Positions 48,690 through 59,986 of a stretch of 64,000 bases of DNA are shown piece after piece. The notes under the pieces are model-generated. The model ran no database searches. It was not told where the DNA came from and saw nothing but the letters and a program-made list of their open reading frames with translations. The position numbers were made by a program, and so were the translations under genes. Each line of letters opens with the position of its first letter. Position 1 is the first letter of the stretch. Source of the DNA: Lichtheimia corymbifera B2541 (Eukaryota > Mucoromycota > Mucoromycetes > Mucorales > Lichtheimiaceae); NCBI GenBank assembly GCA_000697475.1, contig JNEU01001137.1:62001-126000 (forward strand), given 5' to 3'.

Positions 48690-50043
48690 ATGGGTGATGC
48701 CGGCTTTTTCAAGGTAAACGCTTATTCCATCCTTTGCAACATGTTGTCTAAACCCAGGATCACGACCTCTATCTTGGGATCAGTCCTCTGTCTTGGCACA
48801 TTTCCTTGCGTAATGAGAGAGAGATTCCTTACCAACATATACACACACACCATCGCTAGGGAACCAGTGCTGATCAAGACAGCCGTTTCAGCAACAAGGA
48901 AAAGAAACTTCTCAAGTCTATGAGCTTTCCTCCAGAGTTTGATCAAAAGGTAAACGTACGCTATTGGTTATCAAAGAAGGTGTTACTTATAAAGGCGAGT
49001 AGGTGAACATGAAAAAGGTCAAACTCGATGTCATTAAGCCATGGATGACCCAGCGTATTACCGAGCTACTTGGTGTCGAAGATGAACTTGTGATTGATTT
49101 TGCATTTGGATTATTGGAAGAAAAGGTATGGAATGCATGTTGTGTAAGGCAACAAAGTATCTAACGGGTAAGCATTGTAGGATCCCGATCCAAAGCTGAT
49201 GCAAATCAACCTCACCGGTTTCTTGGAGAAGAACACGCAGCAGTTTATTCTGGAATTGTGGAAGCTATTACTCAGTGCACAAGATTCTGTCAGTGGTATC
49301 CCTAAGCAGTTTTTGGAACAAAAGAAGCAAGAGATTCTCAAGAATCAACAACAACAAACCGAGCTAAAGGCGCGTCAAGATGCAGTGATGGATGCTATTC
49401 GCCGTCGAAAAGAAGCTGAAAAGGATGATTATCGCAGTGGTGGACGACGATCAAGATTTGTAAGTTTGTATTGAACCACACATTGAAGGAATCCGTTACT
49501 GACTTTAGCCTTAAAGGATCAACCACGTCGACGATCTCCATCACCTCGCAGATACCGTTCTCGATCACGATCACCTTCACGCAAATATCATCGCAGCGAC
49601 AGATACCGTAGCAGCCGTCGTTATGATGATGATAATGATGATGACAGGAGTTCTCGACGACGTCGTAGCCGGAGCCTTGATCGTAGCCCTCGTCGACATT
49701 ACCGTAAAAGCAGCCATGAGAGGAGGAGACGCAGTCCCAGTACACCACGAAGACGCCATGATTCCATCTCACCCACAAGACGTAATAGTCCATCGCCATC
49801 AAGAAGAAGAAATGCATCACGTGAAAAAGAAAATTCGCCCACTCCTCCACAACGCACATCCAAATGGGACACTGATGAACATGATGATGATCCGCGTAAG
49901 GTATAGGCATAGGGGATAGGTGAAGCAGGGTATCAATGGAAGTCTGACATATGAATGGCACGTTTTAGAAAACAGCTGAGCTAAGAGAACAAGCATTAGC
50001 ATCGTTAATGAAACGGCGTGAGACATCTCAAGGACAAGAATAG
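48690..50043 (+). CDS. SRRM1: SRRM1-like splicing factor (PWI domain, SR-rich)
   Basis: Splicing co-activator with an N-terminal nucleic-acid-binding PWI domain. Six exons: 48690-48713, 48860-48949, 49003-49125, 49181-49459, 49517-49900, 49969-50043; 324 aa. It begins MGDAGFFKGTSADQDSRF, the conserved SRRM1 opening, then LKSMSFPPEF, VNMKKVKLDVIKPWMTQRI (the PWI motif) and LTGFLEKNTQQFILELWKLL. From residue 175 the protein is an RS domain (SRSRSPSRK, RRRRSRSLDRSPRR). The C-terminus KTAELREQALASLMKRR is a short helical motif also seen in animal SRRM1-type proteins. Confidence 0.92.
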
Positions 50044-50218
50044 ATAGTGACTTTGTTTGTTAGTATCTTAAAATATATATACGTTGCTCGCGTCTTTTTT
50101 TTACACTAGATTACATGAAGAAAAGTATGGGAATTGTAAAAGGTGGATTACAGGGAAAGGGGAATAGGTGATTATCAAGGAGAATCAATTACTAACGAGT
50201 ATTACAATGCTGGTTGTC

Positions 50219-51743
50219 TTAATCATCATCGATCCTCCAGGAAGTGAAAGATGCCTGTTCCTGAAGTTCATGTGCAGGTAGATGTTCCTTCTTCTCAGGG
50301 CCACCACGTTGAACATGTGCCTTGAGACCTTTGCCGAAATTATGCATTGTCCATGCCCCCAAAGCACACGAGCTCTGTAGAAATGATGAGTGCCATGTTG
50401 TAATCGTGACAACAACAAATGACTTACCAATGCGAAAACAATACCCATGACAACTAATGCGTTGCGTTGTATCAAATTAGCTTCAATGCCTCCTGCAATT
50501 CATGCGCGTCTATAACTTACCAAACACGATCCACGTCCACCATCCTGTTGATGCTGTACGCCAAAGCATGAGAATCATGGATACAATGACAATGAATTGG
50601 AAAACAATAAAGACGACCATTCTTCCATAATGCTCAGATGCCACCTGAATGCAACATTTCATGAGTATAAAAGCTCATTCTACAAAGGTATACCCTAAGC
50701 TTTCTTACCGTTGTACGTGCGAAATAGAGTGCTGGAAGAATGAGAATGGTGACGATGAGAATGATGTAACCATCCCAGCGGGAGAAATCTTCAATAGCAA
50801 ATTGAATAAAGTAAAACAACGAAACAAGGAATTCGATAAAGACATCAATTTTGAGAGCCAATACAAAGAATTGGAAGATGCGATACATTCCTAGTATTCC
50901 AACAGGTTAGCTGCCCTGTATAACCCGTGTACAACAACCCTTCTATCACCTACGTTGCATGACCACGTCGGGCCCAATCTTTTTGTAAATGACCCAGCCA
51001 AATTCCTTGACAACGGCATATGACAGATATATGAATATCAATGCAAAGACGACTTGGACCACGGTCATGGCGATTTCGAGATAGAGGGCAATACGAAGAG
51101 GTACAAGTCGAATTGGAAAGTTGTAATTTTGGTCGAGCCGTGATAGCCATCGTCGTGCATCCATCACCTCCAGACCGCCGATCAAAATGCAAATAGTGTT
51201 CAACACCGCCAACGCAATAACTTCAGCTGCATTTTGATACACAACCTATTTTCCCTTTTTAGCACGCATAGAGAAAAAAGGATGGCGGCGCAGGTACGTA
51301 CGTACATACGTATCCGCACGACACCACACTACAACTACTTACAGCATCAAACGCCATGCAAATGAACCATGCCTGGAAGCTAATAAAGGCAACGTTCTCC
51401 CACTTGATTCGATCAAATCGTCTCAATGCTATATCTACGGTTGCAGAGGTACTTGATGAACCGTCACCGAGAGTGGAGGGTCGATGATTTATAAAGCTGG
51501 TGTGAATGTTGGCTTCCTGAGCTTGATTTTGGCTTGCAATGATGGACTGTAAAACGATAATGATAACGACCTGCAAGAGGGCAGTTGCAATGTATAACTT
51601 GGTCCATTTGGACTGATTTATACGTTGTTTCTGCAAAGAGACATGTAAGGATCAATGCCAAATATCCCATAGCGTAGGGCGTTGTAATCGATGTGTGTGT
51701 GTGTGTGTGTGTTTTTACATACGACTTTTTCAACGGTGACCAT
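50219..51743 (-). CDS. multi-spanning membrane protein, UPF0658-like
   Basis: Seven exons on the minus strand: 51743-51723, 51630-51343, 51245-50954, 50890-50709, 50644-50521, 50492-50428, 50374-50219; 375 aa. Seven or so hydrophobic helices can be read: LYIATALLQVVIIIVLQSII, FISFQAWFICMAF, VIALAVLNTICILIGGLEVM, IAMTVVQVVFALIFIYLSY, FFVLALKIDVFIEFLVSLFYF, GYIILIVTILILPALYFA, VFIVFQFIVIVSMILML. Length, helix count and charged loop FGWVIYKKIGPDVVMQRMYR suggest the fungal UPF0658 Golgi membrane family; this is from memory of the family and not secure. The C-terminal tail is hydrophilic (GPEKKEHLPAHE). The molecular role is unknown. Confidence 0.72.
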
Positions 51744-52896
51744 CGCTTTCTTTTACCCGCTGGAAAGTATAAGCGGTTGATATTGAATGTAAAAGTGTTG
51801 TCGAAAAGGAGGGCCGTCGTCGTTGTGGATGTGCGTGAGCGTGTTTTCTTTATAGCTTCTTGTTGGCAAATTCAGTGGTTGTTGTGGTTTGGGGGGGGGG
51901 TAAAGAAAAAAAAGGGACGACAAGAGAGAACAGAAAGAGATGCAGGAAACAAGGAAAAAAGGTTGCCCCCTTTTCCTAAAAACCGTGCCGCCCTTTGTTC
52001 ACAAAACCAAGAAGGGAAAGAGCTCGTATCACAACCCGCTCACATTAGCCTATAATCATTTACAACAAGGAGCTGCGCCCTGCTCGAGTTTAATCGGGCA
52101 TGACACACTTCATCTTGCCCCGTTATTGACTACTAAAATTATGCATTGGTCGCCTTCATTCTAGCATGTGTTAAAAAGAATGCGTTTGATGATTCTTGTT
52201 CTCTGTAATCCAAGGTGGCCATCATTGTATGTTGAATCGAGTATTTCGGATCATGGAATGAAAAAAGAGGTTGTACAAATGGACCACAAAAGTGGCTTTG
52301 ATCGGTAGACATACCTAATGTCGATATGAAAATTGTCCTGCACCTGCCGTCGATCGGCCAGGTACAATGTGAGTGTCATCCTTTTTTGAACTAGTAAGGT
52401 TGTGCAGCGCCGGTATACAATATACATGGTCTTGCTTCATCTATTGATGCTGGTATGTTGTAAGATTTGTGGCTGCGCATCACACGGGACATTTGCGCCT
52501 GTGATTGTTATACAACAGCCCGGGTGATTGTGGCGGCTTGGTGGATGTTAATGATGGGATGACACATGTTGGGCAAATGTCATTCGAGCTCAGGTATGAT
52601 ATGTATGTGTGTGCCTACATTGCCACCACCCATTCAAATTTCCTTTTTCATCGACCATGCTTGTTTATTTCTAATAATCAATGTGGATGGAAACATGTCC
52701 CAGATATTGTTGATAATGCATGACATCTAAATATACCAGGGATAATAGGATAACTGGGAGAAAGAGGAAGGGACACAATCACCCAAAAGGCCACAGTCAC
52801 GAGAGCTAATGCAGCAGGCAAGATGTCCTGTCCATTGGTTCGCCTTTTTGTTTACAGCCACCACCACACCACTTTACACAACAACATACATACAAT
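51744..52896. other. 1.15-kb divergent intergenic region
   Basis: Between the starts of the UPF0658-like gene (minus) and the uL14m gene (plus). It holds a run of G (51892-51900) and A-rich tracts. No gene recognised; promoters of both neighbours should lie here. A (GT)n tract at 51690-51711 belongs to the first intron of the minus-strand gene. Confidence 0.4.
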
Positions 52897-53356
52897 ATGA
52901 TTGGTCTCAAGGGCACAATGAACGTCATTGACAATTCCGGCGCCATCGTCGCTGAATGTATCCGTGTCATGAGTGGAGCACGATTTGCACGAGCTGGTGA
53001 GTTGGACTTTTGACATGTCGAATAGCAGCAAATTGTTGACAGTGAACCTTTTGATCCTTCTAGGCGACGAGATTGTATGTGTTGTCAAGCGAGCACGACC
53101 TATCAACCCAAACCTCGGTGGTCAAGCTGCTGCACAAAAGGTCAAGAAGGGTGACGTTCGACATGCCCTGGTTGTCCGTACGAAAAAGGAGATGGCACGA
53201 CCTGACGGACGATATATTCGATTTGACGACAATGCTTGTATTCTTCTCAACAACAAGAAAGAGCCTCTTGGTACCCGTGTGCTTGGTGTCGTCGCTGCAG
53301 AATTGAAGCAAAAGAACTGGATGAAGGCCGTATCACTTGCCCCAAGAATCATTTAA
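52897..53356 (+). CDS. MRPL38: mitochondrial ribosomal protein uL14m
   Basis: Large-subunit mitoribosomal protein of the bacterial L14 type. Two exons, 52897-52996 and 53064-53356, give 130 aa. The sequence follows bacterial uL14 rather than the cytosolic eukaryotic form: [73 protein letters not shown] and the terminal [11 protein letters not shown]. No separate presequence is seen, as in yeast Mrpl38. The 5' leader contains CACCACACCACTTTACACAAC. Confidence 0.95.
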
Positions 53357-53932
53357 ATCATCAAATAAACGCTGCATTCATTAGAGAGAGGATTTCATTC
53401 AGAGAGACAGGATATTGAAGATGATAAGGGAAAAAGCGGTGGCAAACACCAGGTGGATGGATGTTGCAGGATCGTCATTGTTAGAGTAAGAGCAGGCTAG
53501 GATTTGAATGAATTTGAGTATCAATATGAGGAGCATTTCTAATATGTACGTCGAGTGATCCCATTGTATTATTATATCGTTTCTTTGGTCAATAAAATAA
53601 GGATTTGGATTATCAAATGGGTCATGATCCTCAGAATTATATATAAGACGTTGTCTAGCAACCGGATTTATGTCATGAAGATCAAGATGGAGGGTGTATA
53701 TGTTGTGTTGTTCCCGATATAAAACGAGTGATTTATTATATAAAACATACCAATTGGTATTAAGCTATTGACGAGTAAGGTCGAAGGATGCAATTGCATA
53801 GTGGTAGGGAGGATGATCATCAAATTGATGGAGTAGTAACCACGTGTGACGTCGGTCAAAGCTCTCCAGGGCCAGTGGAGTCGTTCAACGCTCTGTTTTT
53901 CATCCCCGTTGCTCTTAAAAACCCCTCTCCTC
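53357..53932. other. intergenic region
   Basis: About 575 bp between two plus-strand genes, AT-rich, with no coding signal. It should contain the promoter of the MICOS subunit gene. Confidence 0.4.
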
Positions 53933-55030
53933 ATGTTCTCCCCAGTCTTCAAGAAAACGGCAAGTAATCGAACGCGAGATCAGTGCATCAGTACGGCTAA
54001 CATTGATATCGTATAGCTGGCAACGGCTGCTGCTGGTGCAGTTGCTTTAAGTATCCCATCGCAAACCGTGTTTGCCGAAGAAGAGAAAAAGAAAAGCAAG
54101 GTCAGTACACGCACACACACACCCTCTCTCTTTGTCATTCTCTTTTAAAGAGCCCTTCGCCAGCAACGACGAACGATAGCTTATTCGTTTTATTACAGCT
54201 TAGCATTTACGATGAGCCCCAACCCAAGGTGGTGATTGTGGAAGAGCCAACCAAGCTTGAAGAGCACGTGGCATATGCTCAAAAATTCGCCAACGAAAAG
54301 GTGGAAGAGGGCAAGGTAAGGATCATGTGATGATGGAGATGCGTTCTAGTGATGGATTACTCATTTTCATTGCATAATAGACCCATGTTAGTTCATTGCA
54401 CAAGGACTGGAAGCAATTTGAGCAGTGTGTTAAGAGTAAATATCGGACATTGATAGGGATGCAAGATGTATTTGATTGTATTAATTCGATGCATAGATAC
54501 TGTGAAGCAAACCATTGACAAGGATGAAGAGATTCTTCCCAACGGTCTTTATGTGGGTGTGGCAGCATTGGCAGGCACCATTCTTGCACGCAACCGTAAC
54601 ATTGTCATCCGATTCATCACTTCGACTGCCCTTGCTGTGGGTACTGCTCATTACTTGTTGCCAAAGACAACCCACAATGTTGCTGTCCAACTTGAAAAGG
54701 TCGAGAGCAAATACCCCGAGTTACAATCTGCACACAAGTCTCTTAATGACGCTATCAGCGACGCTCGCAAGCAGGTGGACGGCCTTGTTGGAGAGGCTCG
54801 AGGAGCTTTTGATGAGAGCACCAGCAAATTGTTTGGATCCTTCCAACAAAACGACGCATCACAGCAGGCAAAGGACAAGTTTGAAAGTGTAAAGAAGAAT
54901 GTAGAGAGCATGTACAGCACTCGATCGAACGTAAGTGTTATTGAAGAATCACGTGCAACAATGACTTTATATTTATATTCCTATCTTGTAGCCTGGTGTA
55001 GAGGAGACTTTGAAGAAGAACAACAACTAG
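53933..55030 (+). CDS. MIC26: MICOS subunit Mic26/Mic27 (apolipoprotein O family)
   Basis: Inner-membrane protein of the MICOS complex, which shapes crista junctions and binds cardiolipin. Six exons: 53933-53959, 54017-54100, 54199-54315, 54381-54435, 54497-54930, 54992-55030; 251 aa. The N-terminus MFSPVFKKT-LATAAAGAVAL is a presequence. SIYDEPQPKVVIVEEPTKLEEH precedes the domain. Two hydrophobic stretches GLYVGVAALAGTILA and IRFITSTALAVGTAHYLLP with RNRN between them form the hairpin typical of ApoO proteins. The rest is amphipathic helix. Intron 1 seems to use a GC donor (ACG|GCAAGT), the second such case in this window. Whether it is Mic26 or Mic27 is not decided. Confidence 0.85.
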
Positions 55031-55211
55031 ATCAACCAAAAGAATTACCCAGCACATACTCAACACCATCCCGCCGCACACGTCTTTGTATAGAAGGAGC
55101 GATTTTTTCATTCGCCTTGTTCAAAATAGCAATAAACAGCAGCTACCACAGCATTACATGTTGACATTTACACATTACAATGTTTACTTTTAAGCATAAT
55201 GGGAATGATAT

Positions 55212-56132
55212 TTATCCAGGAGGAAGGGTAGTGGCATCAACAGCTTCATATTCATCATCAACCTCGTCGAGATTCGCACGATCATCGTCAAGTGGAGAAC
55301 GAGGAAGCGCCATGACACCTGTTCGCGAAGCTTCCATGACACCAAATGGTTTACAAAGCTTGATAAAAGAACTGATACGACCAGGCTTTGCACACAGCTC
55401 AATAATGACCGAATCAGAGGATACATCCACCAGTCTTCCTTCAAACAACCGTGTCAACTCAGTCAGTGCGCGCAAATGAGACGACGTTTCTCGTAGTTTT
55501 TTGGATGCAAATGCCAAGTTGGCTGTTTCATCATCTTCATCCACTGGTTCTGCTCCTTGTGCCTCGGGTCCAAGAATTGAAACACGCAACAATAACAATT
55601 CACGCTCAATAAGCTTGGTTTTGCTGTAATCAAGCACTGCCCACATAGGTACCTGCACAAGGAACCTTATGTCAAAAACCAGTCTATTCCATCTTTTGGA
55701 TTTACTTACCACATCCTCTAATTGACGCTTAGCTTGGACAATTTGCTTATCATCACCATTGAGCACCACCGTCATACGACTTAAACCAGGTACTTCTGTA
55801 TGAGCTGCGACAAAGGATTCGATATTGAAACCACGGGATTGAAGAATTCCAGAGACACGGCTAATGACACCAGGCTCGTTGTGAGCAAGACAACTCAAGA
55901 TTTGCCGGCTCTTGATAGGTTGGGCTTCAGGAGTGTTATGGATGATGTTGGTAACAGCTTGCTCTACCGAAGGAGTTTGTGGATACGCATATCGGCTGCT
56001 GCTGTAACGTTCAAAAGAAGAAGCACTGTGTAGAGCACGGCGATGAGCCTTTCACAACGTTAGTATGCGCCATTGCACTTGTTAATTTCCGTCACTTACC
56101 AATTGAGCGCATCGCGTAATAGAACGAAGCAT
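55212..56132 (-). CDS. ILV6: acetolactate synthase regulatory subunit
   Basis: Small subunit that activates acetohydroxyacid synthase and gives valine feedback in branched-chain amino acid synthesis, in mitochondria. Three exons on the minus strand: 56132-56100, 56048-55710, 55652-55212; 270 aa. The presequence is MLRSITRCAQLAHRRALHSAS. An ACT domain starts RQILSCLAHNEPGVISRVSGIL and continues GFNIESFVAAHTEVPGLSRM. The C-terminal domain includes ERELLLLRVSILGPE, DSVIIELCAKPGRISSFIKL and the PFGVMEASRTGVMALPRSP block conserved in all ILV6/IlvH proteins. Its stop lies close to that of the MICOS gene, which converges on it. Confidence 0.95.
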
Positions 56133-57329
56133 GTTGACAAGTTACAGAAACAAGAAGGTGAGGTCGTGACAACGCCGGGAATATATGCTGTAAATCTGAT
56201 TCACTCTTACACAGGCATTTAATTGGCTCCCATTGATCACCCAGCATCAAGCATGTGCGACAGATCTTATCTCATTCCCAGATTGCTGACTATTGCCACT
56301 CCCCTCCCAACCTTGGTTGCCATGTGATATCTCTCGCATCCACCTTTCGACTGAGTATTGACCCACTCCAATCAATCAATCACAACCCCTCTTCTATCTT
56401 CCATGGCACATAAACAAGGCGACTCAGCGTTGTCACACCACATCTCTTTCATTTACATCAATAGCTCGTTATTTAGTACATGTCATGTATAGCCTCTGTC
56501 ATCCTATGAAGTAAATTCAATGATCTTTGTCTTTGTTGTGATGAATATCTATACATCTCATTGTTTGTATTCATTGTTGCCTTTGTGACATATGACTTGG
56601 CTTATTCTTGGTTCTTTGTGATCAATGTATGACTATCATCCTCTAAAGTAGGTTCCTGTTTTCCACCTTGTTTTGCTCAGATCCTGATTTATAATCCGTG
56701 GGCAATCGATCACACCTAGGCTAGACATATGGGATGTGGCTATTTTATGTTTATGAGATGATGATGATTGAGGAGGATTACTACGATGATTACGATAATG
56801 ACAATAACAACGATGACACGAACAAGCATTGATCTACCTTTCTTTAGCATGACACTGCTTAATCAGATCCCGCTTCAGTTGATTTACATACGTCGTTCGG
56901 TTAACGGCATTAGAAGAAGCATGCTCTTTCTGATACGATATATACATACATAAACATAAGCAGTGGGATGATCTTAAGAAAAAAATGCTAGTTTCATGTC
57001 CAGTGATACGTATATATATATTCATTTCACTGCTATGTCCGTGTCATCGAATTGATTAAGTTTATGTAAATTGGCTCATGCAGCTCGAACACCTATATCC
57101 AACTGTGATACGGGACCATTATTAATTGCATTCACATGTCTCGATTAATCGTGTATAGTTTCCTATAGTTAATCATGATCCCATTTGCGCAGTAAGCTGT
57201 CAACGCCGTGTGCGTAATCACCTTGCCTATAGTGCTCTCGAGTCTCAACACAATCATTACCATCAAACAGCTCCATCACGCTTTTGGTATCAGTAAGACA
57301 TGCAGGAACCTGTTCCTTGTAACTTACAT
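56133..57329. other. gene-free transition into the repeat region
   Basis: After the ILV6 promoter no gene can be read. The sequence is AT-rich with pyrimidine stretches (56280-56420). It marks the border between the gene-dense part and the repeat-dominated right end. Confidence 0.4.
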
Positions 57330-58330
57330 AATGGATCATGGAGACTTTATGAGAATGAAATTGATCAGCGTGTCCGAGAGTACCTTGTGTGAAAGTTTCA
57401 AGTTCCATGTGGGGAATCTCGGGGGTCATCGGTCGTCCACCCTGCTTTATGTTCCCATCTGTATCCTCCCGTCAACTTTTTCACAATGAAGCATGCTCTT
57501 TTTAAATGAATGGAGTTCATCAGCATATCTCAGCGGACCGTATGTCAAAGTTTCAGCCTGTAGGTGGTGAATCCCAAGGTACTGCATACTACTTGACATT
57601 GCATGATTTTGGGCGGACACGGAAATTCCGTCGGTCATTAGTCAATCACCCATTATACCCTCCCTACAAGATTTTGAAATGAAGCGTGAGGTCTTTATGA
57701 GAAAGAAATTGATCAGCATGCCAGAGAGCATTATGTGTGAAAGTTTCATCTTTGAGAAAAGGAATCTCGCGTCATGGGGCCGTCCAACCTACATATATCC
57801 ACGTGCGTTCATCGTCGGACGCCCGCATCAAAAGTTCTCATAATGAAGCGTATGGTTTTTATTTGAATGGAGTTGATCAGCATGTCGAAGCCCACGGCCT
57901 GACCAAGTTTCACGATGGAGGTGGACAATCGCGGGGGTGTGCACTATGTACCCTACTTGCGTTCCGTTCATCCATCATCTCCCCTAAATTTGGACCGCCC
58001 GGTTCATTGAAACTTCATAATGAAGCATACGATTTTTAAATGAATGGAGTTGATCAGTAAGTCTCAACGAATCTGCTTACCAAGTTTCAAGTACGAGATG
58101 GGGAATCCCACAATTCTTCATACTATTTGGCATTTCAGTGAATCCGGGCGGATACCCAAATTCCGTCGGTCATAGTTAACCCCACATTACACCCTCCCAT
58201 TCAAAACTTTTAAATGAAGCGTGGATTCTTTATTAAGACAAGGTTGATCAGCATATCCGAAAGCATCTTGTGTGCAAGTTTGAGGTACGAGATGGGTAAT
58301 CTCAAGATCATGGATCAATTACGGTGTGCA
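57330..58330 (+). repeat. diverged tandem array related to the terminal satellite
   Basis: At least six degenerate copies of a roughly 150-190 bp unit in the same orientation, recognisable by AATGAAGCGT (or AATGAAGCAT), then GTTGATCAGCAT, then GTGTG(C/A)AAGTTT. Copies begin near 57340, 57485, 57676, 57842, 58020 and 58212. Two subtypes occur: one with CTTTATGAGAAAGAAATTG (copies 1, 3 and, weakly, 6) and one with TTTAAATGAATGGAGTTG (copies 2, 4, 5). The order of words equals that of the left arm of the 519-bp satellite (AATGAAAC...AAGTTGCTCGTC...GGGTGCAAGTTTCACG), so I take this as an older, mutated relative. Confidence 0.6.
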
Positions 58331-58646
58331 TGGATTTGTAGGGCAGTACCTGTCCTCTTTAATTTCAAGCTCTTCCCACTCCCAACCTCTTGCCTCCTTT
58401 CATCCATTCTCCCATTCAATACAACTACCACCTGCGAACGATTGTCCCGCTTCAACCCATCATGTCAATCCTACAACTGTCTTGATCCGATTGTCTTTGA
58501 CTGAATGGCAAGTCCATGGCGCGTGCACTCCCGCGTTTCTTGACACTCCACCTTCTCTTGTACAATCCTCTGCCACAGCCAAACGTAACAGCAGTTACCA
58601 TTAGCAAAGCCTTTTACTCCATTGTCTCAAATCACTTTCAACAACA

Positions 58647-59077
58647 TGTCTTACAGCCTTTTTGATGTCAACAGCAGACAGCCATTGTACAGAAGAAGCT
58701 TTATTTACGTGCAGCAACTTGCTTTAATGCCAGTGGATGGGATGTCATATCAGATATCAAGTACGCTGCAATACATGCAACGTTCTCCTGGTTGGGTTGC
58801 GATGGAAAATGACCAAGCAAGCGATTGATCAACAGCAATGGGTATTGATGGATGGATGCAATCAACCGCAGTGATGAGAAAGAAACCCTGGGATGTTGCA
58901 TTGGTTACTTGGCGCGTCGTCAGCAGGAACAATGGATCATACCACATGGATACGCCTGAGGAAGAGGATGGATGGATGGAATTGACGGAAGGCGTTTTAC
59001 AGCCATGGACGATATGGAATACTCGAATCAAACCACGCACCAGCTATTTTGCAGTCATAGATGGAGGATGTTTATGA
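58647..59077 (+). pseudogene. open frame split by one in-frame TGA, unknown product
   Basis: From ATG 58647 a frame runs 60 codons (MSYSLFDVNSRQPLY...) to TGA at 58826-58828 and then continues in the same frame for another 80 codons to a stop at 59075-59077. The downstream half has TPEEEDGWMELTEG and LQPWTIWNTRIKPRTSY, which looks coding. No family recognised. A short intron (about 44 nt, weak GTTGGG donor, CAG acceptor at about 58839) could remove the stop, so it may be a living gene rather than a pseudogene. Confidence 0.35.
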
Positions 59078-59759
59078 TGGCAGCAGCATAGAATACAATG
59101 ACACGATTATCCCTGTTGCCCTCTATGTGATTCCCCCGTATCTTATTCAATCATATTTGCTTGATAAACATCTACACTACTAAGTCTTATTCTTCGACTC
59201 GTTCATTGAAGGAAAATTGGGATTCAGCATGGTGTTAGGAGAGCACCGTGCTATCAGCTCATATGTGTGTGATGTGGATCACTTGGTTGGTTTCTGGATG
59301 GAAAGGAGCGTGAGGTCGGGAAGTGAGATTGGATCGTTCACACCATTGTATGTATCGAGATGCCTTTGTCCTTTTGTGATAGTGTACATTTGTTTAAGCT
59401 TCCTAGTTCACATGATGGTAGACGGAAGGCAATGGAAAATATCAAACACTTGTATTTCAAAGACAATAAATTCAGAGCGAGCGTGCCCAACATGTGTAGT
59501 GTTTGTTGTTATAACAGCTTGGTTCATTGTAAGCTTATTTCATTATGCTCAAGAAAGAGTGAGCTGTGGTAGAATTCAGTACAAGTACACGGACATACCA
59601 TGCTTACCTATAAGTTTCAGCTAAAGCTAGCCTATGCAGCCTTATATAATAGCGAACGATTCCATCGGGCTATCATAGGCGGACCTTACTATAGCCGTCC
59701 AGTGGATGGAGTTACTTCATGCATCTTTCCACCAATAGGATCGATCCTTCAACTCCAGC
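59078..59759. other. unassigned stretch before the satellite
   Basis: A 135-codon frame (59217-59624) overlaps another open frame; neither shows a family motif. The sequence has no clear repeat copies. Not called as a gene. Confidence 0.3.
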
Positions 59760-59986
59760 CCACTTGCTAGTTACACAAACAAGTCCCTCTACATCTTTCG
59801 GCTTTATCAGGGTCTAGCTACTTTACAATGAACCAACACCACCTATCATATAGCACCACGCTTACAGCATATGTAAAACATAAAGGTGCCCGTATCTCTA
59901 AATCTTACAATGAAATGCGGGGTCGTTCATAGAACAAAATTGCTCGTTGGGGTGAAGCGCACCTTGGGTGCAAGTTTCACGATCAG
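59760..59986 (+). repeat. satellite unit H1, linker and left arm (interrupted)
   Basis: 59760-59820 matches the 66-nt linker of the downstream satellite (ACAAACAAGTCC...CATCTTTCGGCT). 59821-59986 matches the first part of the left arm (ACAATGAACC...GGGTGCAAGTTTCACG). The unit breaks off at AAGTTTCACGATCAG, where the retroposon is inserted, and resumes at 61300. Confidence 0.85.
59972..59986 (+). repeat. target-site duplication, left copy
   Basis: AAGTTTCACGATCAG, repeated exactly at 61300-61314. It is native to the satellite left arm; intact copies without an insert occur in the following units (for example near 62329-62343). Confidence 0.88.

Noticed and set aside
59217..59624. 135-codon frame between the split ORF and the satellite
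   Set aside because: Two overlapping frames of equal quality, Cys-rich hydrophobic stretches, no motif; not enough to call.
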